A stretch of 64,000 nt of DNA, taken from NCBI GenBank assembly GCA_019120125.1, contig DWVR01000001.1, forward strand, positions 1-64,000, read 5' to 3'. Shown in pieces: positions 38,827 through 48,087 of this stretch; within the stretch, counting starts at the first letter, position 1, and every line of letters begins with the position of its first letter. Below the pieces are notes generated by a model, which was not told where the DNA came from, made no database searches, and worked only from the letters and a program-made list of their open reading frames with translations. Origin of the DNA: Candidatus Phocaeicola excrementigallinarum. GTDB lineage: Bacteria > Bacteroidota > Bacteroidia > Bacteroidales > Bacteroidaceae. The position numbers and the translations under genes were made by a program.

Positions 38827-40827
38827 CTACTCTGCCGCCGAGCTTCCTTGCCTACAGATCACGTCTTTTATCTTTCCTTTGAATCCGTTCAGACAGTTTC
38901 CTATCCGGCGCAGAGGGAAAATCAAGGTTTCCTGATATGTCATGTAGTCCATGCGGCGGTATTTCTCGTAGTATGCCTTCATCTTGCGTCCCTCCAGGCG
39001 TTCTTGTAGCCTGCCGTCCACATAGAGGGAAGTGCCTTTGTAGTCTCCTTCAATGCGGATGTCTGTCCATTTTCCTGTCGGGAGGCGGTAGGACTGGAAC
39101 GCGAACGTGTAGCCGTCGCGGCTGAAGGCGATCCGTCCCGTGTTCTCCCAGTTCGTGTAAACTTTGGAATGGGGACCGTCGAACAGGATTCCACTGACCG
39201 GAGTGTCTTTGTCCGGACAGATGCTGAACGATACGGCGTAGGGATAGCCCACTTCCGGCAGTGAGGTGGCAAGCGTGTCTGTGCCGTTCAAGATACAGAC
39301 CTGTCCGGGGACGGTGAGGCATGTGCTGTCCGGAACCCGTGCCGACAGGTTCACTCCCGGGGCTTCCGGCATGATGCGGCACAGCGTCTCGAACTCCTTG
39401 TAAGGCACTTCTTTGTTTCCGCCTTTCCACAGTTTCTCCGACAATACCTGGATGGCGGGGAACGAGCGCAGGTGTACGTCCTGTTCGGAAATTCCGTTGC
39501 CGCACAGGTCGTTCCACACGGCGAACATTCCGCCCAACACGCCCGGCGTGTTTTCCGGGAGGGTCTGACGGCTGTTCATGATCCAAGGGCTCCATGACTC
39601 ATAGATCCATTGGCCGTCGAGGAAATCCCGGTAATAGTCCGCACCCGGTACGATGTAAAGATACGTGTCGCATGTGTTGATCAGTGTGTAACCGTCTTTC
39701 AGGGCCGCTTCCGGGTCTATCCAGTCGTACGACCACGCGTTGACTGTCACATCGTCGGCTTTCACCGGTGTCTTTCCGGGAAGCCATTTCAGCCCTCCCC
39801 ACATGCGCGGATGTTTTCCGTAGCTTTCCACATACTTCAGGTAGTAGTCTGTGAAGTGACGGTATTGTTCGGCTTCCTTCTTGTTGTATTCGTCCGTTCC
39901 GATGTGGACATCCGGTCCGATGAACACCGGGCTGTCTCCGGAAAGATACTCGTCGAACAGACTGTTCAGAAAGCGGTAGGTCTCGTCCTTGTAAAGGTCC
40001 AGATGGTCCGCCCCGTATTCTGTGCTCCCGATTTCCGGTTTGTAGTGCGTGAAAGCCAGCGAGTGGGCCGGCACGTCTATTTCAGGAATCACGTTCACCC
40101 CGTAATCCATGCCCATGCGCTGCAGGCCGGTAAACTCTTTCTTGGTGTAGGATCCGTCTTTGGCGGTGAGCCCGGGGAAACGCCCGCTTTCCAGACGGAA
40201 AGCCGCGTAAGTCTTGTTCCAGTCGTTGTCGAAAAACTGTGGGAATCCGTTGTCGTTCAGATGGATCTGGAATTCGTTCATCTTATAGAAAGAAAGGATT
40301 TTGACCTGCTGTCTCAGATAGTCCATCGTGAAGAATTTGCGGGCCACGTCCAGCATGAATCCCCGGTGGGAGAAAGACGGGTAGTCGCGGGCCGTTCCTT
40401 TCGGAAGCTCTCCCTTCCGGCTGCAGGCGATCTGCAGGAGGGTGCGCGTACCCCAGAACACACCTTTGGCGGTGGGGGCATGGATGCCTGTATGGCGGTC
40501 GGTGTGCATCACGTAACCTTCATCACCCAACTGCTTGTCAGGCTTGTCCAGCGAAAGATAGATATCATTCTCCTGCGGTTCGCCTGTCTTTATTGTATAG
40601 TTCCATCCCATCAGCTCCTTCAGGTCGCCGGCCAGTATCGTCGCCGTAGGCCACAGTTGCGTCTTGCTGGCGGGATTCACCACAATGTTTCCTTCCGGCG
40701 GCAGCGTGAGTGTGCCTTTCCCTCCTTTCCATTGCTGCAGGGCTGGAATCACTTGGGGGCACGGCTCCTGTGCCAATATCGGCAGGCATATTGCCCATAT
40801 ACATAAGATGAGTATTTTCTTTGTCAT
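38827..40827 (-). CDS. Secreted beta-N-acetylhexosaminidase (GH20)
   Basis: GH20 enzymes remove terminal GlcNAc or GalNAc from glycans by substrate-assisted catalysis. The 666-residue protein has a signal peptide (MTKKILILCIWAICLPILAQ), a GH20b-like N-terminal domain and the barrel with RGFMLDVARKFF, HLNDNGF and HIGTDEYN, in which D312-E313 is the catalytic pair. WNDLCGNG and an extra C-terminal beta domain (about 540-660) of lectin/LamG type follow. It is read into the TPR-HTH gene 17 bp on, so hexosamine-rich host glycans are a plausible target of the locus. Confidence 0.92.
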   Translation of the reverse strand: MTKKILILCIWAICLPILAQEPCPQVIPALQQWKGGKGTLTLPPEGNIVVNPASKTQLWPTATILAGDLKELMGWNYTIKTGEPQENDIYLSLDKPDKQLGDEGYVMHTDRHTGIHAPTAKGVFWGTRTLLQIACSRKGELPKGTARDYPSFSHRGFMLDVARKFFTMDYLRQQVKILSFYKMNEFQIHLNDNGFPQFFDNDWNKTYAAFRLESGRFPGLTAKDGSYTKKEFTGLQRMGMDYGVNVIPEIDVPAHSLAFTHYKPEIGSTEYGADHLDLYKDETYRFLNSLFDEYLSGDSPVFIGPDVHIGTDEYNKKEAEQYRHFTDYYLKYVESYGKHPRMWGGLKWLPGKTPVKADDVTVNAWSYDWIDPEAALKDGYTLINTCDTYLYIVPGADYYRDFLDGQWIYESWSPWIMNSRQTLPENTPGVLGGMFAVWNDLCGNGISEQDVHLRSFPAIQVLSEKLWKGGNKEVPYKEFETLCRIMPEAPGVNLSARVPDSTCLTVPGQVCILNGTDTLATSLPEVGYPYAVSFSICPDKDTPVSGILFDGPHSKVYTNWENTGRIAFSRDGYTFAFQSYRLPTGKWTDIRIEGDYKGTSLYVDGRLQERLEGRKMKAYYEKYRRMDYMTYQETLIFPLRRIGNCLNGFKGKIKDVICRQGSSAAE

Positions 40828-41027
40828 TTCCTTCAGTTGTTGGGGGATGCCGGATGTCTGCCGCCGTATTGGTCAGGCGGTGCGTCGTGTCCGGTCAGCC
40901 TGGATTGAAAACAGCGGCAAGTTAGAGAAAAAATGTGAAGTTGTAAAGAGGCTATGGAAAAAATGTATAAGGGGATCACGGCTTTTATTTAACAGACTAT
41001 TCTTTTCAATACGCTATCGACCCGTAG

Positions 41028-41049
41028 GGGCGGACCCGTGTGTCCGCCC
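41028..41049. repeat. GGGCGGAC hairpin repeat
   Basis: Perfect 8-bp stem GGGCGGAC / GTCCGCCC with the loop CCGTGT, within a TAGGGGCGGACCCGTG context. The same kind of hairpin is, to my knowledge, a common intergenic repeat in many bacteria. It lies about 200 bp upstream of the GH20 gene. Confidence 0.65.
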
Positions 41050-41143
41050 GGATATATTGGCATGGCGTCATCGGAGGTTGTATCTACAGTTAAATGAAAG
41101 AGCCGTGCTGTCTTGTCGGGATTGTTCCATTTTTCAAATGAAA

Positions 41144-41224
41144 AAACGCCTTGACGTTTTTAAAAAACGTTTAGGCGTTTCGACCGAAACGTCAGGACGT
41201 TTCAGGCAAAACGCCTAATTGTTT
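41144..41224. repeat. Array of four AAACG-N6-CGTTT palindromes
   Basis: Units at 41144-41159, 41165-41180, 41187-41202 and 41209-41224 each read AAACG-N6-CGTTT; the last ends TGTTT. Centre-to-centre spacing is 21, 22 and 22 bp. Units 1 and 2 together also form one long near-perfect hairpin. A related four-unit array is at 60699-60780. The site lies between the 3' end of murF-alr and the GH20 gene, about 320 bp upstream of the latter. A short hairpin GGCC-TTCAC-GGCC follows at 41231-41243. Confidence 0.85.
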
Positions 41225-41269
41225 TGGGAAGGCCTTCACGGCCTTTTGAACATATAACGTAAGTAATTG

Positions 41270-43735
41270 TCAGTCTTGATAGTATATTCTTTTGACCCGG
41301 CTCGATACATTGGTCAATATTTCATAGGGTATCGTGTTGAGCACATCGGCCAGCACTGTGACCGGCAGGTCGTCGCCGAAGATGGTCACCTTGTCGCCTT
41401 CCTTGCAGTCGATGTCGGTCACGTCAATCATGCACACGTCCATGCAGATGTTTCCGATGTAGGGGGCTTTCCGGCCGTTGACCAGGCAGTAGGCGTGCCG
41501 GTTGCCCAGATGGCGGTTCAGTCCGTCGGCATATCCTATCGGAATGGCGGCGATCCGGGAATCGCGCGACAGGATGCCTTTCCGGCTGTAGCCCACGGTC
41601 TCGTCGGCCGGGACATCATGAATCTGCAGGATGGTGGTCTTGAGGGTGGTGACGTTGTGCAGGATTTTGTTGGTGAACGGGTCCACTCCGTATAGTCCGA
41701 TGCCCAGTCGCACCATGTCGAACTGTGCGTCGGGATAACGCTCGATTCCGGCCGTGTTGCAGATGTGGCGCAATATCTTGTGCTTGAATCCGTCCTGCAG
41801 TGCCTGTGCGGCTTCCTTGAAAACGTCGATCTGCCTGCGTGTGAAAGAGTCGAAGCGTTCCGCGTCGCTGCCTACCAGATGGGAGAACACCGAACGGGGA
41901 ATGACTGCAGTCTGTCGGTGCAGGCGCTCCACCAGTGCCGGAATCTCGTCGGGAGCGAATCCCAGACGGTGCATGCCCGTGTCTATTTTCACATGGATGG
42001 GAAAGTTGGTGACCCCTTCGCGTTCGGCCGCCCTGATCAGCTCGTTAAGCAGGTGGAAGCTGTAGACTTCCGGTTCCAGCCGATAGTCGAACATGGTTCT
42101 GAACGCGGTGATTTCCGGATTCATGATGATGATGGAGCTGTTGATTCCCGCTTTCCGCAGGTCGGCCCCTTCGTCGGCCACGGCGACCGCCAGATAGTCC
42201 ACCCGCTGGTCCTCGAGTGTCTTGGCCACCTCGAACGATCCCGCCCCGTATGCCGATGCCTTGACCATGCAGACCATCTTGGTGTCCGGCTTCAGCTTGT
42301 TGCGGTAGTGGTTCAGGTTGTCGATCAGTGCGTTCAGGTTGATTTCCAGAATCGTCTCATGCACCTTCAGTTCCAGCAGGTCGGTAATCCCGTCGAAATG
42401 GAAGGTCCGCGCGCCTTTTATGAGCACCACTTCGTCGCGCAGCGTGTCCAGCAAGCCGGATTCGATAAGCTCGGCAGTGGTGCGGAAAAAATGTCTTTCC
42501 ATGTTGAAGCGGCTGGCGGAGGCGGATATTTCTTCGCCCACGCCGATGATGCGGTCCACTCCCCGGCTGTCCGCAAGCTCGGCTATCTGGCGGTAGAGCT
42601 GTTTGCCGGGCACACCGCTTTCGAGCATGTCGGAAAGGATCAGTGTGCGTTTCCTGCCTTTGTCCTCTGTGCGCCGTGACATGAAGTCGAGAGCGATGTC
42701 GAGTGATGCGAAGTCGGAATTGTAGCTGTCGTTGATCAGAATGCAGTTGTTTTTCCCTTCCTTCACTTCCATCCGCATGGCGATCGGCTCAAGATGAAGC
42801 ATCCGTTCCGCGATTTCTTCGGACGGAATCATGAGGTAAAGGGCCGCGGCCAGGCAGTGGAGGGAGTTCTCGATGGAGGCGTCGTCGATGAAGGGGATAC
42901 GGTATTCCTTGAAGAATCCGAGATAGCGGTATTTCACCGTTGTTCCGGTATCGTCTTTCAGTATCTTTTCGATGAAAAGCGGGCGTTCCGCATCCTTGGT
43001 CGACCATGCGATTTCGCGTGCGGCGAAGAGTGATTTGGTGACACAGCTGCTTATCATCTCGTTGTCGCCATTGTAGATGATCACGTCGCAGTCCTTGAAG
43101 AGCTGGAGCTTTTCCATGCACTTGTCCTGAATCGAGGGGAAGTTTTCCTGGTGCGCGCCTCCGATGTTGGTCAGGATGCCGATGGTGGGCTGTATGATGG
43201 GTTTCAGTGTCTCCATCTCGTTCATTTCGGAGATTCCGGCCTCGAAGATGCCCACCTCGGTATGCTCGTTCATCAGCCATATGGAAAGGGGGACGCCTAT
43301 TTGTGAGTTGTAGCTCCGGGGGGAGCGTGTGACGACCCGTGACGGGCTCAGTATCTGGTAAAGCCATTCCTTTACGATGGTCTTTCCGTTGCTGCCCGTG
43401 ATGCCGATTACCGGGATCTGGAACTTCTCGCGGTGTCTGACGGCCAGACGCTGCAAGGCTTTCAGCGTGTCGGGTACTTTCAGGAAATTGGTTTGTGTGA
43501 AATGCTCTGCACCGGCGGGGATTTCGTTGACGACGAAATTGCGTACCCCTTTCCGGTATAGGTCGGCTATATATTTGTGGCCGTCGTTGCGGTGGGTCCT
43601 CAGTGCGAAAAACAAGGTCTCTTCCGGGAAGCAGAGCGAGCGGCTGTCCGTGAGTATCCAGTCGATGGCGGCTGGAGCCGTACCGATGCGTTCCGCTCCG
43701 ATGGCGGCGGTTATTTCTTCAATAGTGCTTGGCAT
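41270..43735 (-). CDS. murF-alr: Bifunctional MurF ligase / alanine racemase
   Basis: The 821-residue fusion joins two steps of cell-wall synthesis: making D-alanine and adding D-Ala-D-Ala to the UDP-MurNAc tripeptide. Residues 1-450 are MurF (P-loop GITGSNGKT at 111-119, EAGISEMNEME, LINDSYNSD). Residues 455-821 are alanine racemase, with the PLP lysine K492 in MVKASAYG, HVKIDTGMHRLGF and VGYSRKG. This fusion is known from Bacteroidota. It overlaps the upstream GSCFA gene by 25 bp. Confidence 0.95.
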   Translation of the reverse strand: MPSTIEEITAAIGAERIGTAPAAIDWILTDSRSLCFPEETLFFALRTHRNDGHKYIADLYRKGVRNFVVNEIPAGAEHFTQTNFLKVPDTLKALQRLAVRHREKFQIPVIGITGSNGKTIVKEWLYQILSPSRVVTRSPRSYNSQIGVPLSIWLMNEHTEVGIFEAGISEMNEMETLKPIIQPTIGILTNIGGAHQENFPSIQDKCMEKLQLFKDCDVIIYNGDNEMISSCVTKSLFAAREIAWSTKDAERPLFIEKILKDDTGTTVKYRYLGFFKEYRIPFIDDASIENSLHCLAAALYLMIPSEEIAERMLHLEPIAMRMEVKEGKNNCILINDSYNSDFASLDIALDFMSRRTEDKGRKRTLILSDMLESGVPGKQLYRQIAELADSRGVDRIIGVGEEISASASRFNMERHFFRTTAELIESGLLDTLRDEVVLIKGARTFHFDGITDLLELKVHETILEINLNALIDNLNHYRNKLKPDTKMVCMVKASAYGAGSFEVAKTLEDQRVDYLAVAVADEGADLRKAGINSSIIIMNPEITAFRTMFDYRLEPEVYSFHLLNELIRAAEREGVTNFPIHVKIDTGMHRLGFAPDEIPALVERLHRQTAVIPRSVFSHLVGSDAERFDSFTRRQIDVFKEAAQALQDGFKHKILRHICNTAGIERYPDAQFDMVRLGIGLYGVDPFTNKILHNVTTLKTTILQIHDVPADETVGYSRKGILSRDSRIAAIPIGYADGLNRHLGNRHAYCLVNGRKAPYIGNICMDVCMIDVTDIDCKEGDKVTIFGDDLPVTVLADVLNTIPYEILTNVSSRVKRIYYQD

Positions 43736-44697
43736 ATCTGTTCTTCATTTTGGACGTCTAAGTACGGGAATTTTTCTTTTAGCTGCTCTATCTTTAACAG
43801 AATTTGACTTAAAAAAGTCCGGTAGCTTTCTGATTCGGGGTTGAACGGCTTGTGTGACAGTCCTTTGCGGATGCCTTCCCATTGCCGCATGAAGACACGG
43901 GTGTCTTCTGGAAAATAAGTTCCGGAAAACCGTTCCCAGATGTAGTCCACCGCTGTGGGGCTCGGATGGATCATGTCTTCCGCATAGAAACGGTAGTCGC
44001 GGAGCTCGTCCATCATGATTTCATAGGCCGGAAAATAATGGCAGAAGGGGAACAGGCCGCACAGCTTGTCGATGGCAATCAGCAGGATGGCCTTGTTGAG
44101 CTGGTTGCCGTGCATGCCGTCCTTGGTGTGGCGGATGGGGCTGACGGTGAACAGCACCCGGATGTCAGGCTTTTGTCTGCGTATGTTTTCCAGCAGGGAA
44201 CGGTATTCTTCCACAATCTCGTCCGTTTCCAGCAGCCGGCGGCGGAACAACCGTTCCGGCAGTTTGTGGCAGTTCCCGACAATTTTCCCGTTTTCTTTCC
44301 ATTCGTAGACGCGTGAGGTGCCCCAGGTGAACAGCAGCCAGTCGGTCTGGATGAGATGCTCACGGCTTTTCTCCAGTCTCCCGTTGATACGGCGGAGGCA
44401 GGTTTCCGCATCCGTCGCGTTGAACGAGCTGTGATGCATCAGGCTGAACCAGTTTCCTTCCCGGGAGAGCAAGTCATCGGCCGTGTAGTGTTTTTTTCCC
44501 AGTATTTCCCTTATCCCTTCCGCTATCGACAAGGGGTTGTACAGCACTCCGAAAGGGTTGATGTCGCACCGGAATCTGTAGTCGAGGAGTTTTTGGCCGA
44601 TATTCTCGGTGAAGCATGATCCCCATGCCATCAGTTTGTCGGAATGACGAATGGCCGGTTGTCTTGGGGGGATCTCCACTTTAGTCATGAATTCCAT
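43711..44697 (-). CDS. GSCFA domain protein
   Basis: The 328-residue protein contains the motif that names the family, WGSCFTENIGQKL, at about residues 26-38. HHSSFNATD, LLFTWGTSRVYEW and a late DMIHPSPTAVDYIWERF with a D-x-x-H pair recall SGNH-type hydrolases, to which GSCFA proteins are distantly related. The substrate is unknown. The gene's last 25 bp overlap the start of murF-alr, indicating translational coupling with cell-wall synthesis. It has no signal peptide. Confidence 0.85.
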   Translation of the reverse strand: MEFMTKVEIPPRQPAIRHSDKLMAWGSCFTENIGQKLLDYRFRCDINPFGVLYNPLSIAEGIREILGKKHYTADDLLSREGNWFSLMHHSSFNATDAETCLRRINGRLEKSREHLIQTDWLLFTWGTSRVYEWKENGKIVGNCHKLPERLFRRRLLETDEIVEEYRSLLENIRRQKPDIRVLFTVSPIRHTKDGMHGNQLNKAILLIAIDKLCGLFPFCHYFPAYEIMMDELRDYRFYAEDMIHPSPTAVDYIWERFSGTYFPEDTRVFMRQWEGIRKGLSHKPFNPESESYRTFLSQILLKIEQLKEKFPYLDVQNEEQICQALLKK

Positions 44698-44715
44698 AGA
44701 GAGAAATTTTTATTG

Positions 44716-44752
44716 CAAATGTAAGACATAATACATATTTATGTTATTTTTG
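44716..44752. promoter_or_regulatory. Divergent -7 boxes for GSCFA-murF-alr and dxs
   Basis: On the - strand TAcaTTTG (44716-44723) points to the GSCFA gene; on the + strand TAttTTTG (44745-44752) points to dxs. Neither has an exact TTTG at -33. The two start sites would lie within an 80-bp shared region. Confidence 0.5.
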
Positions 44753-44777
44753 TGCGATGAAAGTTTAAAAGAACAGA

Positions 44778-46685
44778 ATGGAACAGCAAACTTCGTATGA
44801 ATTGTTGAAAAAGATAGACAGTCCTGACGATTTACGGAAGCTGTCTGTCGATGCTTTGCCTGAGGTCTGTGGAGAACTTAGGGAAATGATAATCGATGAG
44901 CTGTCCCGGAATCCGGGTCATCTGGGCTCGAATCTGGGTGCCATTGAACTGACAGTGGCCATTCACTATATTTTCAACACCCCTTACGACCGTATTGTGT
45001 GGGATGTCGGCCATCAGGCTTACAGCCATAAGATCTTGACAGGCCGGAGGGACCGTTTCCATACCAACCGCAAATTGGACGGGCTGTGTCCTTTCCCTTC
45101 TCCTGCGGAAAGTGAGTATGACACGTTTACTTGCGGACATGCCTCCAATTCCATTTCCGTGGCGTTGGGGATGGCGGTGGCCGCTGCCATGAAAGGGGAG
45201 GACAACCGCCATGTGGTGGCCGTCATCGGTGACGGAGCCATGAGCGGGGGACTGGCCTTTGAGGGGCTGAACAATGTGTCGTCCATTCCCAATAATCTGC
45301 TTATTATACTGAATGACAATAATATGGCCATCGATCGGAGTGTCGGTGGCATGAAGCAGTATCTGCTTGACCTGCATACTTCCGAAGGCTACAACAAGTT
45401 GCGCAACGCGTTGTCCAGAAAGCTGTTCAAATGGGGAGTCCTGACCGAAGAGCGCCGGAAGAGCATCATCCGTTTCAACAATAGCCTGAAGTCGATGCTG
45501 ATGCAGCAGCAGAACATATTCGAGGGACTGAACATCAGGTATTTCGGTCCGGTGGACGGGCATGATGTCGGTTCATTGGTAAGAGTCCTGAAGGAAATCA
45601 AGGACATGAAAGGGCCCAAGCTGTTGCATGTCCATACCCGGAAGGGGAAAGGATACAGGCCGGCGGAAGAGAATGCCACGGTCTGGCACGCGCCCGGAAA
45701 GTTCGACAAGGATACCGGTGAGCGGATTGTGGGGGATTCCGGAGGACAGCCTCCGCTGTTTCAGGACGTGTTCGGGAATACGTTGCTGGAGCTGGCCCGG
45801 AAGAATGAGCGGATTGTGGGGGTCACTCCTGCCATGCCGACCGGCTGTTCCATGAATATCCTGATGAAAGAGATGCCGGACCGCGCGTTCGACGTGGGAA
45901 TCGCCGAGGGTCATGCGGTGACGTTCTCGGGAGGAATGGCGAAGGAAGGGATGGTTCCGTTCTGCAACATCTATTCGTCGTTCATGCAGCGCGCGTACGA
46001 CAACATCATTCATGATGTCGCTATCCAGCGGCTGAACGTGGTGTTTTGTCTTGACCGTGCGGGGCTGGTGGGCGAGGACGGTCCTACGCATCATGGTGTG
46101 TTCGATCTGGCCTATCTGCGCCCTATCCCGAATATGACCGTCGCTTCTCCGTATGATGAGCATGAGTTGCGGCGGTTGATGTATACGGCCCAGTTGCCTG
46201 ACAAGGGTCCGTTTGCCATCAGGTATCCGCGTGGAAAGGGTGTGTTGGTCGACTGGAAATGTCCGCTGGAGGCGGTCGAGGTCGGGAAAGGACGTAAGCT
46301 GAAAGACGGTACGGATGTGGCTGTCATCACGTTGGGACCGGTTGGCAATGTGGCGGCAAGGGCGATATCCCGTGCGGAAGCGGACAAGGGCTGCAGTGTG
46401 GCCCATTATGACCTGCGTTTCCTGAAACCGCTGGATGAGGCCATGCTCCATGAGATTGGGCAGAGGTTTGCCCGTGTCGTGACTCTGGAGGACGGGGTCC
46501 TGAAAGGGGGAATGGGAAGCGCCGTCCTGGAGTTCATGTCTGATAATGGTTATCACCCTGTGGTAAGACGGTTGGGCATTCCCGACCGGTTTATACAGCA
46601 TGGGGCGGTGCCGGAACTGCAGGCGATATGCGGCATTGACGAGACAAACATATATAATACCATAATTCAGTTGTTGGACAAATGA
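44778..46685 (+). CDS. dxs: 1-deoxy-D-xylulose-5-phosphate synthase
   Basis: DXS condenses pyruvate and glyceraldehyde-3-phosphate, the entry step of the MEP isoprenoid pathway, using thiamine diphosphate. The 635-residue protein has [34 protein letters not shown], the ThDP motif [16 protein letters not shown] and [18 protein letters not shown]. The transketolase-type C-terminal domains are also present. Its stop overlaps the trkA start by 4 bp. Confidence 0.97.
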   Translation: MEQQTSYELLKKIDSPDDLRKLSVDALPEVCGELREMIIDELSRNPGHLGSNLGAIELTVAIHYIFNTPYDRIVWDVGHQAYSHKILTGRRDRFHTNRKLDGLCPFPSPAESEYDTFTCGHASNSISVALGMAVAAAMKGEDNRHVVAVIGDGAMSGGLAFEGLNNVSSIPNNLLIILNDNNMAIDRSVGGMKQYLLDLHTSEGYNKLRNALSRKLFKWGVLTEERRKSIIRFNNSLKSMLMQQQNIFEGLNIRYFGPVDGHDVGSLVRVLKEIKDMKGPKLLHVHTRKGKGYRPAEENATVWHAPGKFDKDTGERIVGDSGGQPPLFQDVFGNTLLELARKNERIVGVTPAMPTGCSMNILMKEMPDRAFDVGIAEGHAVTFSGGMAKEGMVPFCNIYSSFMQRAYDNIIHDVAIQRLNVVFCLDRAGLVGEDGPTHHGVFDLAYLRPIPNMTVASPYDEHELRRLMYTAQLPDKGPFAIRYPRGKGVLVDWKCPLEAVEVGKGRKLKDGTDVAVITLGPVGNVAARAISRAEADKGCSVAHYDLRFLKPLDEAMLHEIGQRFARVVTLEDGVLKGGMGSAVLEFMSDNGYHPVVRRLGIPDRFIQHGAVPELQAICGIDETNIYNTIIQLLDK

Positions 46686-48019
46686 AGATCATAATAGCCG
46701 GTGCAGGGGCGGTAGGTACACACCTTGCGAAACTTCTGTCGGGCGAGAAGCAGGACATCATCCTGATGGATGAGGATGAGAGCCGGTTGAACGCGCTGGG
46801 AGGCAATCTGGACCTGATGACGGTGAATCTCTCGCCCACTTCCATCAACGGTCTGAAGGAGGCGGGGGTGGCCGGTGCCGACCTGTTTATCGGAGTGATG
46901 CCTGACGAGAGCCGTAACATGACGGCCTGTATGCTGGCGACCAGTATGGGTGCGAAGAAGACGGTGGCCCGTATCGACAACTATGAGTATCTGTTGCCTA
47001 AGCATAAGGAGTTTTTCGCCAGGCTGGGAGTGCATTCGTTGATTTATCCGGAGATGCTCGCCGCGCGTGACATTGTGGACGCGGTGAAGATGAGCTGGAT
47101 CCGTCAGTGGTGGGAATTTGCCGGAGGCGCCCTGGTGCTGATCGGGACCAAGATGGGAGAAGCGGCCGAGATATTGAACGTGCCTTTGTATGAGTTGGGC
47201 GGCAGGAACATCCCTTTTCACATTGTGGCGGTCAAACGTGGTCCGGATACCATCATTCCGCGAGGTGACGACATGATCAAGCTGAATGACATTGTCTATT
47301 TCACCACGACCAAGAAATACATTCCTTATATCCGTAAGATTTCCGGGAAGGAGAACGAGGCGGATGTGCGCAACGTGATGATCATGGGCGGAAGCCGTAT
47401 CGCGGTGCGTACCTGCCAGTATATGCCCGATTACATGCGCACGAAAATCATAGAGAGCGACATCAACCGTTGCAACCGACTGACGGAGCTGGTGGACGAT
47501 GGGGTGATGGTCATCAATGGCGACGGCCGTGACATGGAGCTTCTGCTGGAAGAAGGCATCCGCAATACGGAGGCGTTTGTGGCGTTGACCGGAAATTCCG
47601 AGACCAATATCCTGGCTTGTCTGGCGGCCAAGCGTCTGGGGGTGACCAAGACCGTGGCCGAGGTGGAGAATGTGGATTATATCGGAATGGCGGAAAGTCT
47701 GGACATAGGTACTGTGATCAACAAGAAGTTCATTGCGGCGAGCCATATCTATCAGATGATGCTTGATGCGGACGTGTCGAATGTGAAGTGCCTCACGTTT
47801 GCCAATGCGGATGTGGCGGAGTTTACCGTCAAGGCCGATTCCCGGATTACGAAGGCGCCGGTGAAGGATCTCGGACTTCCTAAGGGGGCAACCATCGGGG
47901 GACTGATCCGTAACGGGGAAGGCGTGCTGGTTACCGGTAATACAATGATCAAGGAGAACGACCATGTGGTGGTGTTCTGTCTGGGAATGATGATCAAGAG
48001 GCTGGAGAAGTTCTTTTAG
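46682..48019 (+). CDS. trkA: Trk potassium uptake regulatory subunit TrkA
   Basis: TrkA is the cytoplasmic NAD(H)-binding ring protein that gates a Trk potassium channel. The 445-residue protein has two RCK units: the first Rossmann motif [16 protein letters not shown] at residues 3-18, and the second around 228 ([16 protein letters not shown]). Each is followed by a TrkA-C domain. It overlaps dxs by 4 bp. The channel subunit gene trkH, which I would expect nearby, is not in the window; the next gene encodes a fimbrial-type lipoprotein. Confidence 0.95.
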   Translation: MKIIIAGAGAVGTHLAKLLSGEKQDIILMDEDESRLNALGGNLDLMTVNLSPTSINGLKEAGVAGADLFIGVMPDESRNMTACMLATSMGAKKTVARIDNYEYLLPKHKEFFARLGVHSLIYPEMLAARDIVDAVKMSWIRQWWEFAGGALVLIGTKMGEAAEILNVPLYELGGRNIPFHIVAVKRGPDTIIPRGDDMIKLNDIVYFTTTKKYIPYIRKISGKENEADVRNVMIMGGSRIAVRTCQYMPDYMRTKIIESDINRCNRLTELVDDGVMVINGDGRDMELLLEEGIRNTEAFVALTGNSETNILACLAAKRLGVTKTVAEVENVDYIGMAESLDIGTVINKKFIAASHIYQMMLDADVSNVKCLTFANADVAEFTVKADSRITKAPVKDLGLPKGATIGGLIRNGEGVLVTGNTMIKENDHVVVFCLGMMIKRLEKFF

Positions 48020-48087
48020 ACGGTTGCCGGATTTCTTGTGGTGGACGTAAGGTATTCCATGCGTTTCATAGGGAAAAAAGATTCTTT

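Noticed and set aside
39610-40806. 398-codon open frame on the + strand
   Set aside because: Antisense to the GH20 gene, whose catalytic motifs are clear.
41144-41224. CRISPR array
   Set aside because: The repeated unit is a 16-bp palindrome with 5-6 bp between units, far too short for spacers, and no cas genes are present.
46667-47965. 432-codon open frame on the - strand
   Set aside because: Antisense to trkA, rich in His and Arg, no recognisable motif.
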